Origin: Candidatus Rokuibacteriota bacterium
GTDB lineage: Bacteria > Methylomirabilota > Methylomirabilia > Rokubacteriales > CSP1-6
Length of the DNA: 34,009 nucleotides
Reading direction: 5' to 3'
NCBI GenBank assembly: GCA_003221615.1
Contig: QHSQ01000145.1
Location: 1-34,009, forward strand
Below, in pieces: positions 25,749 to 33,309 of the stretch. Each line of letters begins with the position of its first letter. The stretch's first letter is position 1. Under the pieces are notes generated by a model. It was given only the letters and a program-made list of their open reading frames with translations, was not told the DNA's origin and made no database searches. The position numbers and the translations under genes were made by a program.

Positions 25749-26888
25749 TTACGCGCGTCCTTCCTCGCCGGCGTCGCTCGTCGTGAGCTGGCGCGGATAC
25801 TCCGGCGCATCCGGCTGCCGCGCCGCTTGCTCGATCGGCGCGAGCGGCGCGATCTCGTCACCGCTCGCGGCTCCGAGGTCGCGGAAGCGGCGCGCGGCGG
25901 GCAACACGCGTGTCTCCATTGAGCCGACGAACGCGTTGTACGCGTTGACTGCGCGTCCGAGCGCCGTGCCGACCGAATCGAAGTGGCCCGCGAGCGAGCG
26001 GAGGCGGTCATAGAGCTCGCGGCCGAGCTTGTGGATGCCCTCTGCGTTGGCAGCGACCTGCTCCTGCTTCCAGCCGTACGCGATCGCGTGGAGCAGCGCG
26101 ACCAGGGTCGTCGGCGTCGCGACGACGACGCGCCTGTTCATGCCGTCCTCGATCAGCGAGGGATCCGCCTGCGCCGCCGCACCCACGAACGACTCGCCAG
26201 GAATGAACATGACCACGAGCTCCGGTGCCGTCGTGAACTGCTCCCAGTACGCCTTTGCTGCGAGGGTGCTCATACCCCATCGGCCGCGTACCTGAGGCGA
26301 GCGGAGCGCGTTGACGAGGTTGCCGGTCTCACCCTGCAGCCGCTCGCTGAGATGCGCCAGCCGCTCGACCTCGCCCTTGAGACTCCCGTACGCCTGATCG
26401 CGCGCCTGCTCGAGCCCGCGGATCTCGCCCTCGTATCGCTCGAGCGCGGACTTGAGCGGCGTCAGGCTCGCGTCGATCTCCTGCTGGCGCCGGCCCAGGC
26501 GCTCCTCGGCGAGCTTGAGGAACTCGCTGTTGCTCGCGCGGAGCGCCTGGTGGCTCAGCGTCTCAAACGTCTCCTTGAGGTTCACCCGCGCCTCGTCGAA
26601 GACGCGACGCTGCTCGTCGAGGCTCTTGCGCGCCTCGTCGAGCCGCGCGTCCGAGTCGGCGCGCTGGCTTCGCTCGGCCGAGATCTCGCGACGCACGCCC
26701 TCGAGCTCCACGGTGCGCTCACCGAGCTGGCGGCGCAGCTCGTCCCCGCGCGCCTCCAGCTCCCCGATCCTGACGTCGCGGGTCCGCTGCTCGGTGTGAC
26801 CGCGGGAGCCGAAGTATGCCCAGGCGGCGAGCCACGCCACACAAGCGCCGAGCGCGAATCCGATGACGACCAGCGCGGACTCAAGCAC
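25749..26888 (-). CDS. rmuC: RmuC-family protein with an internal deletion of the nuclease-like core
   Basis: A 379-residue protein. An N-terminal membrane anchor (LVVIGFALGACVAWLAAWAYF) is followed by a long coiled coil (about 35-185), then SPQVRGRWG, the opening of the RmuC domain. Normally about 85-90 residues follow, with the PDxxVxLP and (V/I)D(S/A)K motifs of a restriction-endonuclease-like core. Here RGRWG is joined directly to MSTLAAKAYWEQF, and the family sequence then resumes (VVMFIPGESFV, VVVATPTTLVALLHAIAYGW). The junction is at about 26273 and in frame. The GTG at 26888 overlaps the upstream gene by 8 bases. RmuC limits inversions and restricts foreign DNA in some bacteria; this version probably lacks catalysis, unless the gap is an assembly error. 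Confidence 0.85.
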   Translation of the reverse strand: MLESALVVIGFALGACVAWLAAWAYFGSRGHTEQRTRDVRIGELEARGDELRRQLGERTVELEGVRREISAERSQRADSDARLDEARKSLDEQRRVFDEARVNLKETFETLSHQALRASNSEFLKLAEERLGRRQQEIDASLTPLKSALERYEGEIRGLEQARDQAYGSLKGEVERLAHLSERLQGETGNLVNALRSPQVRGRWGMSTLAAKAYWEQFTTAPELVVMFIPGESFVGAAAQADPSLIEDGMNRRVVVATPTTLVALLHAIAYGWKQEQVAANAEGIHKLGRELYDRLRSLAGHFDSVGTALGRAVNAYNAFVGSMETRVLPAARRFRDLGAASGDEIAPLAPIEQAARQPDAPEYPRQLTTSDAGEEGRA

Positions 26889-27765
26889 GGCGGATCGCGT
26901 TCCCGCGCCAGTGGCGGCACACGCTCTTGAAGCCACACGGGGCGCAGACCTTCGCGTCCCGGCGATCGAGGCAGTCGCCCGACATCCGCTTGTGGCAGAG
27001 CGCGAAGTCGAACTTCACCGGGTCGGCCGCGTCGATCGCCGCGAGCCGCCGCGTGATCTCCTCCGCCATGCGCCAGGTGCGCGAGCGTCGGCGCGTGAGG
27101 CCGATCGAGCGGCTGATGTTCTCGATATGGGTGTCGATCGGCATCAACAGGCGCGCGGGCGACACGGACGTCCACAGGCCGAAGTCGGGCGGCTCCCGGC
27201 GGACCATCCAGCGCAGGTAGAGGTGCAGGCGCTTGCACGGGCCGCCGAGCGACGGCAGCGGGAAGAGATGGCGATAGCCGCGCGAGATGCGGCCGCGCGG
27301 GAAGACCTCTCGCAGGTCGGCCTCGAGGAACGCGCGGGCGAATCGCTCGAGCGTGGGGCCGATCGGCCCGGCGGGGTCGGGATCACCCGCTAGGAAACAC
27401 TTCTCGAGGGTGCCGAAGCGCGCGAGGAGATCGCGGGCGGCGATGCAGAAGGCTACCAGGTCCCGCGGGCGGTTGAAGCGATACCAGAAGTCGTCGAAGG
27501 CGGCCGAGTCGCGGCGCGGGTCGAACGTGGCCACGAACGCCGCGGGTGACGAGCCCATGCGGGCCAGCACGCCCTCGAGCTCGCCGCTGAACAGGTCGAC
27601 GCGACCGTAGGCGAGGCACGCGGTGAGCAGACCGACGAGCTCACGGTCGCGCGGGGCGGCGTAGCGAAGGGGGAATCGGATGGCGTCGAGCTCGACTCGC
27701 GTGCCGTAGTCGAACTCACGATAAAGCCGCTCGAGCGGCTGCCGCAGACGCTGCGCTGCCGTCAT
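26881..27765 (-). CDS. TIGR02757 (DUF2400) family protein
   Basis: A 294-residue protein of unknown function. Family landmarks are VGLLTACLAYGRVD near the start, GGPCKRLHLYLRWMVRREPPD in the middle, LLMPIDTHIENISRSIGL, and a C-terminal cysteine cluster in FALCHKRMSGDCLDRRDAK and VCAPCGFKSVC. The last four cysteines are spaced C-x8-C-x2-C-x5-C, reminiscent of the iron-sulfur loop of endonuclease III-type glycosylases (C-x6-C-x2-C-x5-C); a DNA-repair link is only a suggestion. The start MTAAQRLRQPLERLYREF at 27765 has AGG upstream. An ATG at 27783 would add six residues. It is divergent from the aspartate dehydrogenase gene, only 34 bases away, and overlaps rmuC by 8 bases. Confidence 0.85.
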   Translation of the reverse strand: MTAAQRLRQPLERLYREFDYGTRVELDAIRFPLRYAAPRDRELVGLLTACLAYGRVDLFSGELEGVLARMGSSPAAFVATFDPRRDSAAFDDFWYRFNRPRDLVAFCIAARDLLARFGTLEKCFLAGDPDPAGPIGPTLERFARAFLEADLREVFPRGRISRGYRHLFPLPSLGGPCKRLHLYLRWMVRREPPDFGLWTSVSPARLLMPIDTHIENISRSIGLTRRRSRTWRMAEEITRRLAAIDAADPVKFDFALCHKRMSGDCLDRRDAKVCAPCGFKSVCRHWRGNAIRRA

Positions 27766-27799
27766 TCGAGTGCCTGGCGGCATGATACCATGCGCGATC

Positions 27800-28600
27800 A
27801 TGCAGGTCGGCGTCGTCGGGCTCGGCGCCATCGGTCGGCAGCTGTGTCGCGCCCTCGACGAGGGCATCGCGGGCCTCCGGCTCGCGGGCGGCACCGCGCG
27901 CGACCGCGAGAAGGCCGAGCGCTTTCTGAAGAGCCTCGGTACCCCCGTCCCCTTTCTCCCGCTCGACGAGCTCATCCGCGCCTCCGACCTCGTCGTCGAG
28001 GCGTCCACTCAGGACCACCTGCGTGAAGAGATCGCGCCCCGGACGCTCGCGGCCGGAAAGCACCTGGTCGTGCTCTCCTGCGGAGGGCTGATCGGCCGCC
28101 AGGACTGGATCGATCTCGCCGCGGCGAAGGGCTGCCGCATCTACGTGCCGTCGGCGGCGATCGCCGGTCTCGACGGCGTCAAGGGCGCGCGCGTCGGCGC
28201 GATCGACTCGGTCACGATGGAGACGCGCAAGCCACCGCGCGGCCTCGCCGGGGCGCCGTGGATCGAGGCGCAGAAGATCGACCTCGACGCCATCACGCGG
28301 GAGACCTTGATCTTCGAGGGCTCCGCCACCGAGGCGTGCCGTGCTTTCCCCGCGAACGTCAACGTGGTGGCCGCGCTCTCGCTCGCCGGCATCGGCCCGG
28401 AGAAGACGCGGATCCGCATCTTCGCGTCGCCGGAGCAGCCGCTGAACCGGCATCGGATCACGGTGCAGGGCGAGTTCGGGCGGCTGTCGATCGAGATCGA
28501 GAACGTCCCGTCCGAGAATCCGCGGACCGGGAAGCTGTCTTACCTGTCGACGATCGCCTTCCTGAAGGACCTCTCCGCGACGCTTCGCGTCGGGACCTGA
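27800..28600 (+). CDS. nadX: L-aspartate dehydrogenase
   Basis: A 266-residue NAD(P)-dependent enzyme that oxidises aspartate to iminoaspartate (a NAD-biosynthesis precursor) or oxaloacetate. The Rossmann motif is VGVVGLGAIGRQL at the N-terminus. EASTQDHLREE and LSCGGLIGR follow. The domain-closing segment is YVPSAAIAGLDGVKGA, and the family C-terminal region contains FPANVNVVAALSLAGIG, VQGEFGRLSIEIENVP and SENPRTGKLS. Start ATG 27800 begins directly with the Rossmann strand; an in-frame ATG at 27770 would add ten residues and cross into the divergent promoter. nadA and nadC are not neighbours, so a catabolic or amination role is possible. Confidence 0.88.
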   Translation: MQVGVVGLGAIGRQLCRALDEGIAGLRLAGGTARDREKAERFLKSLGTPVPFLPLDELIRASDLVVEASTQDHLREEIAPRTLAAGKHLVVLSCGGLIGRQDWIDLAAAKGCRIYVPSAAIAGLDGVKGARVGAIDSVTMETRKPPRGLAGAPWIEAQKIDLDAITRETLIFEGSATEACRAFPANVNVVAALSLAGIGPEKTRIRIFASPEQPLNRHRITVQGEFGRLSIEIENVPSENPRTGKLSYLSTIAFLKDLSATLRVGT

Positions 28601-28752
28601 CTCGTCCCCCGGTCCCACAGACTCGAAGACCCGCGTCGTTCTGGATACGGTGCATCTGACCGGAGAAGCTTCGGAGCTGGCCTCGCTGCGACCCTTGCCG
28701 GAAATTTAGAGGAACTATGGTTATTGCGCGGTAGCGAAAATACGGCTCAGCA

Positions 28753-28760
28753 TTCCGGAA
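28753..28760. promoter_or_regulatory. TTCCGGAA palindrome upstream of the PAP2 gene
   Basis: This exact TTCCGGAA core lies 51 bases before the ATG at 28812, in a 211-base intergenic gap (28601-28811) whose right half is AT-richer than its surroundings. A partial copy, TGCCGGAA, lies about 55 bases further upstream near 28697. No matching -24/-12 element is seen between it and the gene. Nothing else is recognisable in the gap. Confidence 0.4.
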
Positions 28761-28811
28761 ACATCGTGAATTTTGTTGATCGAAACCGAGGTCGCGCCCT
28801 AAGGTGGTTGT

Positions 28812-29681
28812 ATGCGGAGTGCAACTGGTCAGCTTACATCGCGCGCGACGTTCTCGCCTGTGGCGATCGCCACGGGAATTCTCAGCCTCCCGATTTTCGG
28901 GCTCCTCGCGCTCCTTTTCCTCGCACCCGCTGTCACGAGCTTCATGACGGCGGCGGCCAACGTCGATCGGTGGTTGCTCGCGCTGTTGAACGGCTTCGCT
29001 CGACAATCTCGGGGACTCGACTTGTTGGCGTGGAGCGTGTCGGTGAATGACCTCGCGCAAGGCGGCGTCCTTGGGGCATTGTTCTGCGGCGCGTGGTTTG
29101 CGACGAGCGGCAAGACGGCCGCTGACCGAGGGAAGCGCGAGACGCTGCTCTCGTCGCTCGTCGGCTTGTATGCCGCCGTGCTTCTCGCCCTCGTGCTCAG
29201 GGCTGTTCTCCCCTTCCGAGCGAGACCAATCGTCGATCCCGCGTTCGCTTTTTTGGCGCCGTACCTGCCGTCCGGCGTCACCAACATGGCGCCGACATCG
29301 ACCTCGTTCCCGAGTGGCCACGCGACGGTGTATTTCGCCTTCGCCGTTCCGTTGTTAGCGGTTTCGGCGACCCTCGGGATCCTCGCGTTCTTGCACGTGC
29401 TCGTCGTTGTCTGCCTGCCACGAATCTATCTCGGCCTCCACTATCCCGGTGACGTTCTGGGAGGCGCCGTCATCTCAATTGCGACCGTCCTGGTCGTAAA
29501 CGGGGCGCTGCGAGGACGCTCGGTCTTGCCGCAACTGTTGGCGTGGGCGGAGAGACGACCGGCGGTGTTCTACGGTCTCTTCTTTCTTTGCTGCCTAGAC
29601 TTGGCCATGGAATTCACGGCCATGAGAACGATTCTCCGCTTGCTATCGAGCGCGCATCTCACGAGAATCGTGGGGAACTAG
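28812..29681 (+). CDS. PAP2-superfamily membrane phosphatase
   Basis: A 289-residue inner-membrane protein with about six hydrophobic helices. The three phosphatase motifs are present: RAVLPFRARP (131-139, with Arg in place of the usual first Lys), PSGHA (167-171, His170 catalytic) and LPRIYLGLHYPGD (202-214, with Arg204, His210 and Asp214). Substrates of the family include undecaprenyl diphosphate, phosphatidic acid and phosphatidylglycerol phosphate. Recycling of undecaprenyl diphosphate after EPS export would fit the shared TTCCGGAA upstream site, but this is inference. The gene stands alone and converges on the FTR-like gene. ATG at 28812 is the first in the frame; a start at a later Met is less likely because helix one begins by residue 17. 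Confidence 0.88.
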   Translation: MRSATGQLTSRATFSPVAIATGILSLPIFGLLALLFLAPAVTSFMTAAANVDRWLLALLNGFARQSRGLDLLAWSVSVNDLAQGGVLGALFCGAWFATSGKTAADRGKRETLLSSLVGLYAAVLLALVLRAVLPFRARPIVDPAFAFLAPYLPSGVTNMAPTSTSFPSGHATVYFAFAVPLLAVSATLGILAFLHVLVVVCLPRIYLGLHYPGDVLGGAVISIATVLVVNGALRGRSVLPQLLAWAERRPAVFYGLFFLCCLDLAMEFTAMRTILRLLSSAHLTRIVGN

Positions 29682-29742
29682 ACGGCACGCGGTCCCATCT
29701 GTGGTCGGGACACCGGCCGGGAGCGGAAGCCGCGAGCGCCTG

Positions 29743-30168
29743 TTAACGCGACTCGCCGGTGGGAGGCTGGGGCTGGTGCCGGTCGAGGACCTTCGCCATC
29801 GCGCGCCCTTTGTCCGGATGCTCGTCCTTCAGGATTCCGTAGGCGTCGCGCCCCTCGTGACCCTCTGGCAGGTATTCGGTGATCGGCAGACCGTCGGATC
29901 TCACGAACAGCAAGCAGTGGCAATACTTGTACTTCTGCATCTCGTCGCACGCGCAGATCCAGCGGCGCAGCTTCGCCTCCGCGGCCGGATCCGGATAGAA
30001 GTTGCACGGACAGAGCGGCTTGCCGACTTGCTCGATGTGACGGGCCAAGCCCGTCACGACGGTCTCGGTCACGGCCCGGTCGGGATGCAGTGACGTGCCC
30101 GACTTCTCGGCGTACTTCCGCGCGTACGCCCACATCTTCTCGATGTTGCCGGCCGAGGGCTCTTGCAT
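29743..30168 (-). CDS. Ferredoxin:thioredoxin reductase catalytic-subunit-like protein
   Basis: A 141-residue protein with the full cysteine signature of the FTR beta subunit: LCPCNFYPDPAAEAKL, then WICACDEMQK and YCHCLLFV. In known FTR these residues bind a [4Fe-4S] cluster next to a redox-active disulfide, passing electrons from ferredoxin to a thioredoxin-like partner. All six motif cysteines are present. The ATG at 30168 has GAGGAGG five bases upstream, a strong ribosome site. It lies 13 bases after the predicted seleno-glutaredoxin gene and downstream of thioredoxin reductase, so the likely partner is that glutaredoxin. The variable alpha subunit of chloroplast FTR is absent here, as in many anaerobe-type relatives. 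Confidence 0.9.
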   Translation of the reverse strand: MQEPSAGNIEKMWAYARKYAEKSGTSLHPDRAVTETVVTGLARHIEQVGKPLCPCNFYPDPAAEAKLRRWICACDEMQKYKYCHCLLFVRSDGLPITEYLPEGHEGRDAYGILKDEHPDKGRAMAKVLDRHQPQPPTGESR

Positions 30169-30181
30169 GCCGCCTCCTCGA

Positions 30182-30418
30182 CTACGACGCGTTCAGCGCC
30201 GCGTCGATCGCGTTCGGGTTGAAGCCGGTGAGCCGCTTGTCACCGATGATGATCACCGGCAGGGACAGGAGGCCGAGCGCCATCAGCTCCTCGCGCGCCT
30301 TCGGGTCCTTCCCCACGTTGCGCTCGGTGAACGGGATGCCCTTTTGCGATAGATACTCCATCGCTTTGTGGCAGGGCCCTCACCCGACGTTGCTGTAGAC
30401 GGTCACCGATACGGGCAT
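30182..30418 (-). CDS. Glutaredoxin-like selenoprotein (UGPC active site)
   Basis: Reading TGA at 30380-30382 as selenocysteine gives a 78-residue thioredoxin-fold protein: MPVSVTVYSNVG-U-GPC, then HKAMEYLSQKGIPFTERNVG. It continues to LLSLPVIIIGDKRLTGFNP, with the conserved cis-Pro in LPVIIIG. Sec13 takes the place of the first Cys of a CxxC. Only 12 codons precede the TGA and 65 follow in frame with intact glutaredoxin/NrdH features, so a simple stop is unlikely. A SECIS-like hairpin follows (separate entry). The ATG at 30418 has AAGGAG upstream. It lies between trxB (44-base gap) and the FTR-like gene (13-base gap). Stop-at-TGA gene calling would miss this gene or begin at a later Met. Confidence 0.85.
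30346..30364 (-). promoter_or_regulatory. Bacterial SECIS-like hairpin for Sec13 of the glutaredoxin
   Basis: On the coding strand GCGAUGG pairs with CUAUCGC (six Watson-Crick pairs and one G-U) around the loop AGUAU. The loop starts 22 bases after the UGA and has G as its second base, again within the bacterial SECIS rules and almost the same geometry as the hairpin at 21980. Confidence 0.75.
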
Positions 30419-30462
30419 GTGATCGCTCTCCTTGGGTCTAGAGTCGCCAGCATGATAGCGCA

Positions 30463-31401
30463 CTAGTGGGTGTCCGTGGCTTCCAGGTAGCGCTCCGCCT
30501 CGAGCGCCGCCATGCAACCGCTCCCGGCCGCCGTCACCGCCTGGCGGTACGTGGAGTCCTGCACGTCGCCGGCCGCGAAGACTCCGGGCACGCTGGTCTG
30601 CGTGGTGCCCGGCTTGACCTTGATGTAGTCGTTCGGCAGCAGCTCGACCTGACCGCGGAAGATCTCCGTGTTCGGCTGGTGACCGATCGCGACGAAGAGC
30701 CCGTCCACCGCCCGCTCCTGGCGCGCGTCGGTCTTCACGTCCTTCAGGCGGACGCCCGTGACCTTACCCTGGGCGACGTCGAGAATGTCTTCGACCACCG
30801 TGTTCCAGATGAACTCGATCTTCGGGTTCGTGAGCGCGCGCTCCTGCATGATCTTAGAGGCGCGGAGCGTGTCGCGCCGATGCACGACGTCGACCCGCCG
30901 GCCCAGGCGCGAGAGATAGAGGGCCTCCTCCAGCGCGGAGTCCCCGCCTCCGACGACCATGATGTTCTGGTCCTTGAAGAAGAAGCCGTCGCAGGTCGCG
31001 CAGGTCGAGATGCCGCGCCCCATCAGCTTCGACTCGGCCGGCAGACCGAGCAGCTTCGCCGAGGCTCCGGTGGCGATGACGATCGTGTGCGACTCGAAGG
31101 TCTGCGCGCCGGCCTTGACGACGAACGGACGCGTCGAGAGATCCACGGCCGTCGCGTCCTCGGCGAGGATCTCGGTGCCAAAGTGAGCGGCCTGCTTCTG
31201 CATCGTCTCCATCAGCTCGGGGCCCTGGATGCCCTCGACGAACCCCGGGTAGTTCTCGACGAGCGTCGTCAGCATGAGCTGGCCGCCGTACTGCGCCCCC
31301 GTGAGCATGAGCGGCGCGAGGTTGGCGCGCGCCGCGTAGATCGCCGCCGTGTACCCGGCCGGCCCCGATCCGATGATGATGATCCTGCGTGTGGTGGCCA
31401 T
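30463..31401 (-). CDS. trxB: Thioredoxin reductase (NADPH, low-Mr type)
   Basis: A 312-residue FAD enzyme. The FAD motif is [19 protein letters not shown] at the N-terminus, the redox-active pair is CATC in [13 protein letters not shown] (about 135-140), the NADPH motif is [16 protein letters not shown], and the second FAD motif is [21 protein letters not shown]. It reduces thioredoxin or glutaredoxin-like proteins with NADPH. The seleno-glutaredoxin and FTR-like genes follow directly, so it is the first gene of a thiol-redox operon. Start ATG 31401 gives the full N-terminal strand. The HAD gene ends 24 bases upstream on the same strand and may share the transcript. Confidence 0.95.
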   Translation of the reverse strand: MATTRRIIIIGSGPAGYTAAIYAARANLAPLMLTGAQYGGQLMLTTLVENYPGFVEGIQGPELMETMQKQAAHFGTEILAEDATAVDLSTRPFVVKAGAQTFESHTIVIATGASAKLLGLPAESKLMGRGISTCATCDGFFFKDQNIMVVGGGDSALEEALYLSRLGRRVDVVHRRDTLRASKIMQERALTNPKIEFIWNTVVEDILDVAQGKVTGVRLKDVKTDARQERAVDGLFVAIGHQPNTEIFRGQVELLPNDYIKVKPGTTQTSVPGVFAAGDVQDSTYRQAVTAAGSGCMAALEAERYLEATDTH

Positions 31402-31425
31402 GCTCTTAGGATACAGGCAGGCGGC

Positions 31426-32172
31426 TCAGAGCTTCAGGATCGTCGCCAGCTCGCCCAGGTCGCGGATTTCGTAGGTCGGCGCCTGGATCCCGGCCGGCAG
31501 CGGCTCGCCGTCGCGGTTGATCCACGCGGCGTCCATGCCGATCTGCTGGGCGCCCAGCACGTCCATGTCGGCACGATCGCCGACGAAGAGCGATTCCTGC
31601 GCCCCCACGCCCAGGCGGCCCAGCGCCGCGTCGAAGATGTCGCGCCGGGGCTTGCGCCAGCCGACCTCGTCGGACACGACGATGGTCTCGAACAGGTCCA
31701 CCACCCCCGCGCGCTCGAGGATGTCGAGGGCCGTGGGTGTGTAGTCGAAGTTCGAGACGACCGCGAGCTTGTAGCGCTCGGCGAGCCGCCGAAGGAGCGG
31801 CCCGTGGTGGGCCGGGAACTCGGCGGCGCGCCCGAGCGCGTTACGGTGGGCGTCGATCAGCGCGCGACCGAAGCCGTCCGGCAGCGCGGTCTCGTCCAGC
31901 CCGAGCGTCCGAAAGAAATGGGCGAAGCGCGCGGCGGCTGGCACCTCGCGATGGTCGATCGCCCGCAGCCGCTCGGCCTCTCGCCAGCTCTCGCCCAGCG
32001 CCTCGTAGCACCGGTCGAGGCCGACCTGGGGTGCCTGCGTCGTCAAGATGGCGTGCAAGAGCCCGGCCGAGGAGCGCACGGTCTTGCCGTTGATCTCGAT
32101 CTGGGGCATGCGCTCGCGGTCGAAGCGGACCAGGGTATCGAAGAGATCGAACAGGATGGCGCTGTACGGCAT
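31426..32172 (-). CDS. HAD-superfamily hydrolase
   Basis: A 248-residue phosphatase-like protein. Motif I is LFDLFDTL (nucleophile Asp9 and acid Asp12), motif II is VVSNFD, motif III Lys is in GWRKPRRDIF, and motif IV is FVGDRADMDVLGA. A helical cap lies between motif I and II (about 20-105), as in subclass I members such as haloacid dehalogenase-like and phosphoglycolate-phosphatase-like enzymes. The substrate is unknown. The start overlaps the DUF2203 stop by one base (TGATG), which fixes it. Confidence 0.9.
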   Translation of the reverse strand: MPYSAILFDLFDTLVRFDRERMPQIEINGKTVRSSAGLLHAILTTQAPQVGLDRCYEALGESWREAERLRAIDHREVPAAARFAHFFRTLGLDETALPDGFGRALIDAHRNALGRAAEFPAHHGPLLRRLAERYKLAVVSNFDYTPTALDILERAGVVDLFETIVVSDEVGWRKPRRDIFDAALGRLGVGAQESLFVGDRADMDVLGAQQIGMDAAWINRDGEPLPAGIQAPTYEIRDLGELATILKL

Positions 32173-32573
32173 CAGAGTGGCTTTCTCCCGGCGTAGCCTT
32201 CGTCCAGGCCGTGCCAGTGGCGGATCTCGCGCTCGCCGTATCTCCAGCAGAGGTTGACCTCACGTCCGTCGCGGAGGTGCAGGAAGTCGACCAGGCCGAG
32301 GCCGAGGTCCTTGGGCGCCCCGCCGAGCTCGACGATCTCGCCGAGACCCCGACGGATCTCGCCGGTCAGCCGCTCGACCTTGTCCTTGTCAGCGCGCCAG
32401 GCCCGACGGTCGAGAACGCCGCCGCCGGCCATGGCGATCCGCTGCTGCTCGGCCTGCATCCGCTCTTGCGTCGCGCTCACCTCGGCGTGCGCCGACATCA
32501 CGGGCTCCATGATGCGGGCGAGCTCGGGGATCAGCGCCTCCACGTCGGCGACCGTGAAGTAACGCTCAGCCAC
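32172..32573 (-). CDS. DUF2203-family protein
   Basis: A 133-residue soluble, largely helical protein. It starts RYFTVADVEALIPELARIM, has a coiled-coil-like middle, then the family ending EIVELGGAPKDLGLGLVDF and VNLCWRYGEREIRHWH. The function is unknown. It overlaps LutC by 8 bases upstream and the HAD gene by one base downstream, so the three are cotranscribed. Confidence 0.82.
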   Translation of the reverse strand: MAERYFTVADVEALIPELARIMEPVMSAHAEVSATQERMQAEQQRIAMAGGGVLDRRAWRADKDKVERLTGEIRRGLGEIVELGGAPKDLGLGLVDFLHLRDGREVNLCWRYGEREIRHWHGLDEGYAGRKPL

Positions 32574-33309
32574 GGATGCCCTGCTCCACGAAGACCGCGT
32601 GCACTTCCTTGGGCCCGTGAACGCCCCGCGTCAGCGTGAGCTCGATATCGGCCGTTCGGCTCGGGCCCGTGATGAAGTTGATGACGGCGCCGCGCGCCGG
32701 CGGCGTGCCGTCGCCGTGCCACGCCTCGAGCAAGACGCCGACCTGGCGCAGCGATTCGACCAGCGCGGTTCGGTCGAAGACCGCGATGTGACACGGCGGC
32801 AGCAGCGACGTCGAGCGCGGCCGTCCGGCGCCGGACACGAGGACCAGGGTGCCCGTCTCGGCGATAGCGAGATCGACACCGGTCAGCCCGAGGTCGGCGC
32901 GAGCGGCAATCGTCCGGAGCCGCTCGCGCTCCGCGACGGCGACCGGCTCCGCGGCGGGCATCTGATGGACGTCGAGACCGCGGGCCTCCAAGGCCTGCGT
33001 CAGGTCGGCGCCGATGGCCGAGGCATGCCAGGTCACCAGCTCGCGCGCCTCACGCCCGTGCGCGATCCGCGCGACGGTGGCCGGGACCATGTCGACGGAC
33101 GCGACCTCGTAGAACACGCCGCCCACGCTCTCGAACTCGCGGCGGAACGCGTCCAGCGTTTCGGGCCACCGCTCGGCGAGCTCACGCCGGATCGTCTCCG
33201 CCTCGGCGGCCGGATGCTCCGGGCGCCTGGCGGAGGAGGCCGAGAACCGGGCCGGCGTTCGCCGCACCTGCTCGCGGATCCTTCCCAGGAACTCGGCCTT
33301 CGTGGTCAC
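32566..33309 (-). CDS. lutC: LutC/YkgG-family lactate-utilisation protein
   Basis: A 247-residue protein with the LutC (LUD) domain: VTWHASAIGADLTQAL, then LGLTGVDLAIAETGTLVLVSG and SLLPPCHIAVFDRTALV, ending with FITGPSRTADIELTLTRGVHG. The TGVDxAIAETGTL and TGPSRTADIE segments are diagnostic. In Bacillus and relatives LutA, LutB and LutC oxidise L-lactate to pyruvate with iron-sulfur electron transfer. It overlaps lutB by 4 bases and DUF2203 by 8. ATG at 33309 is fixed by the overlap. Confidence 0.92.
   Translation of the reverse strand: MTTKAEFLGRIREQVRRTPARFSASSARRPEHPAAEAETIRRELAERWPETLDAFRREFESVGGVFYEVASVDMVPATVARIAHGREARELVTWHASAIGADLTQALEARGLDVHQMPAAEPVAVAERERLRTIAARADLGLTGVDLAIAETGTLVLVSGAGRPRSTSLLPPCHIAVFDRTALVESLRQVGVLLEAWHGDGTPPARGAVINFITGPSRTADIELTLTRGVHGPKEVHAVFVEQGIRG

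Noticed and set aside
27766-27799. Regulatory element in the 34-base gap between the divergent TIGR02757 and aspartate dehydrogenase genes
   Set aside because: The gap is too short to show a distinct operator, and no -35/-10 or -24/-12 pair is recognisable.
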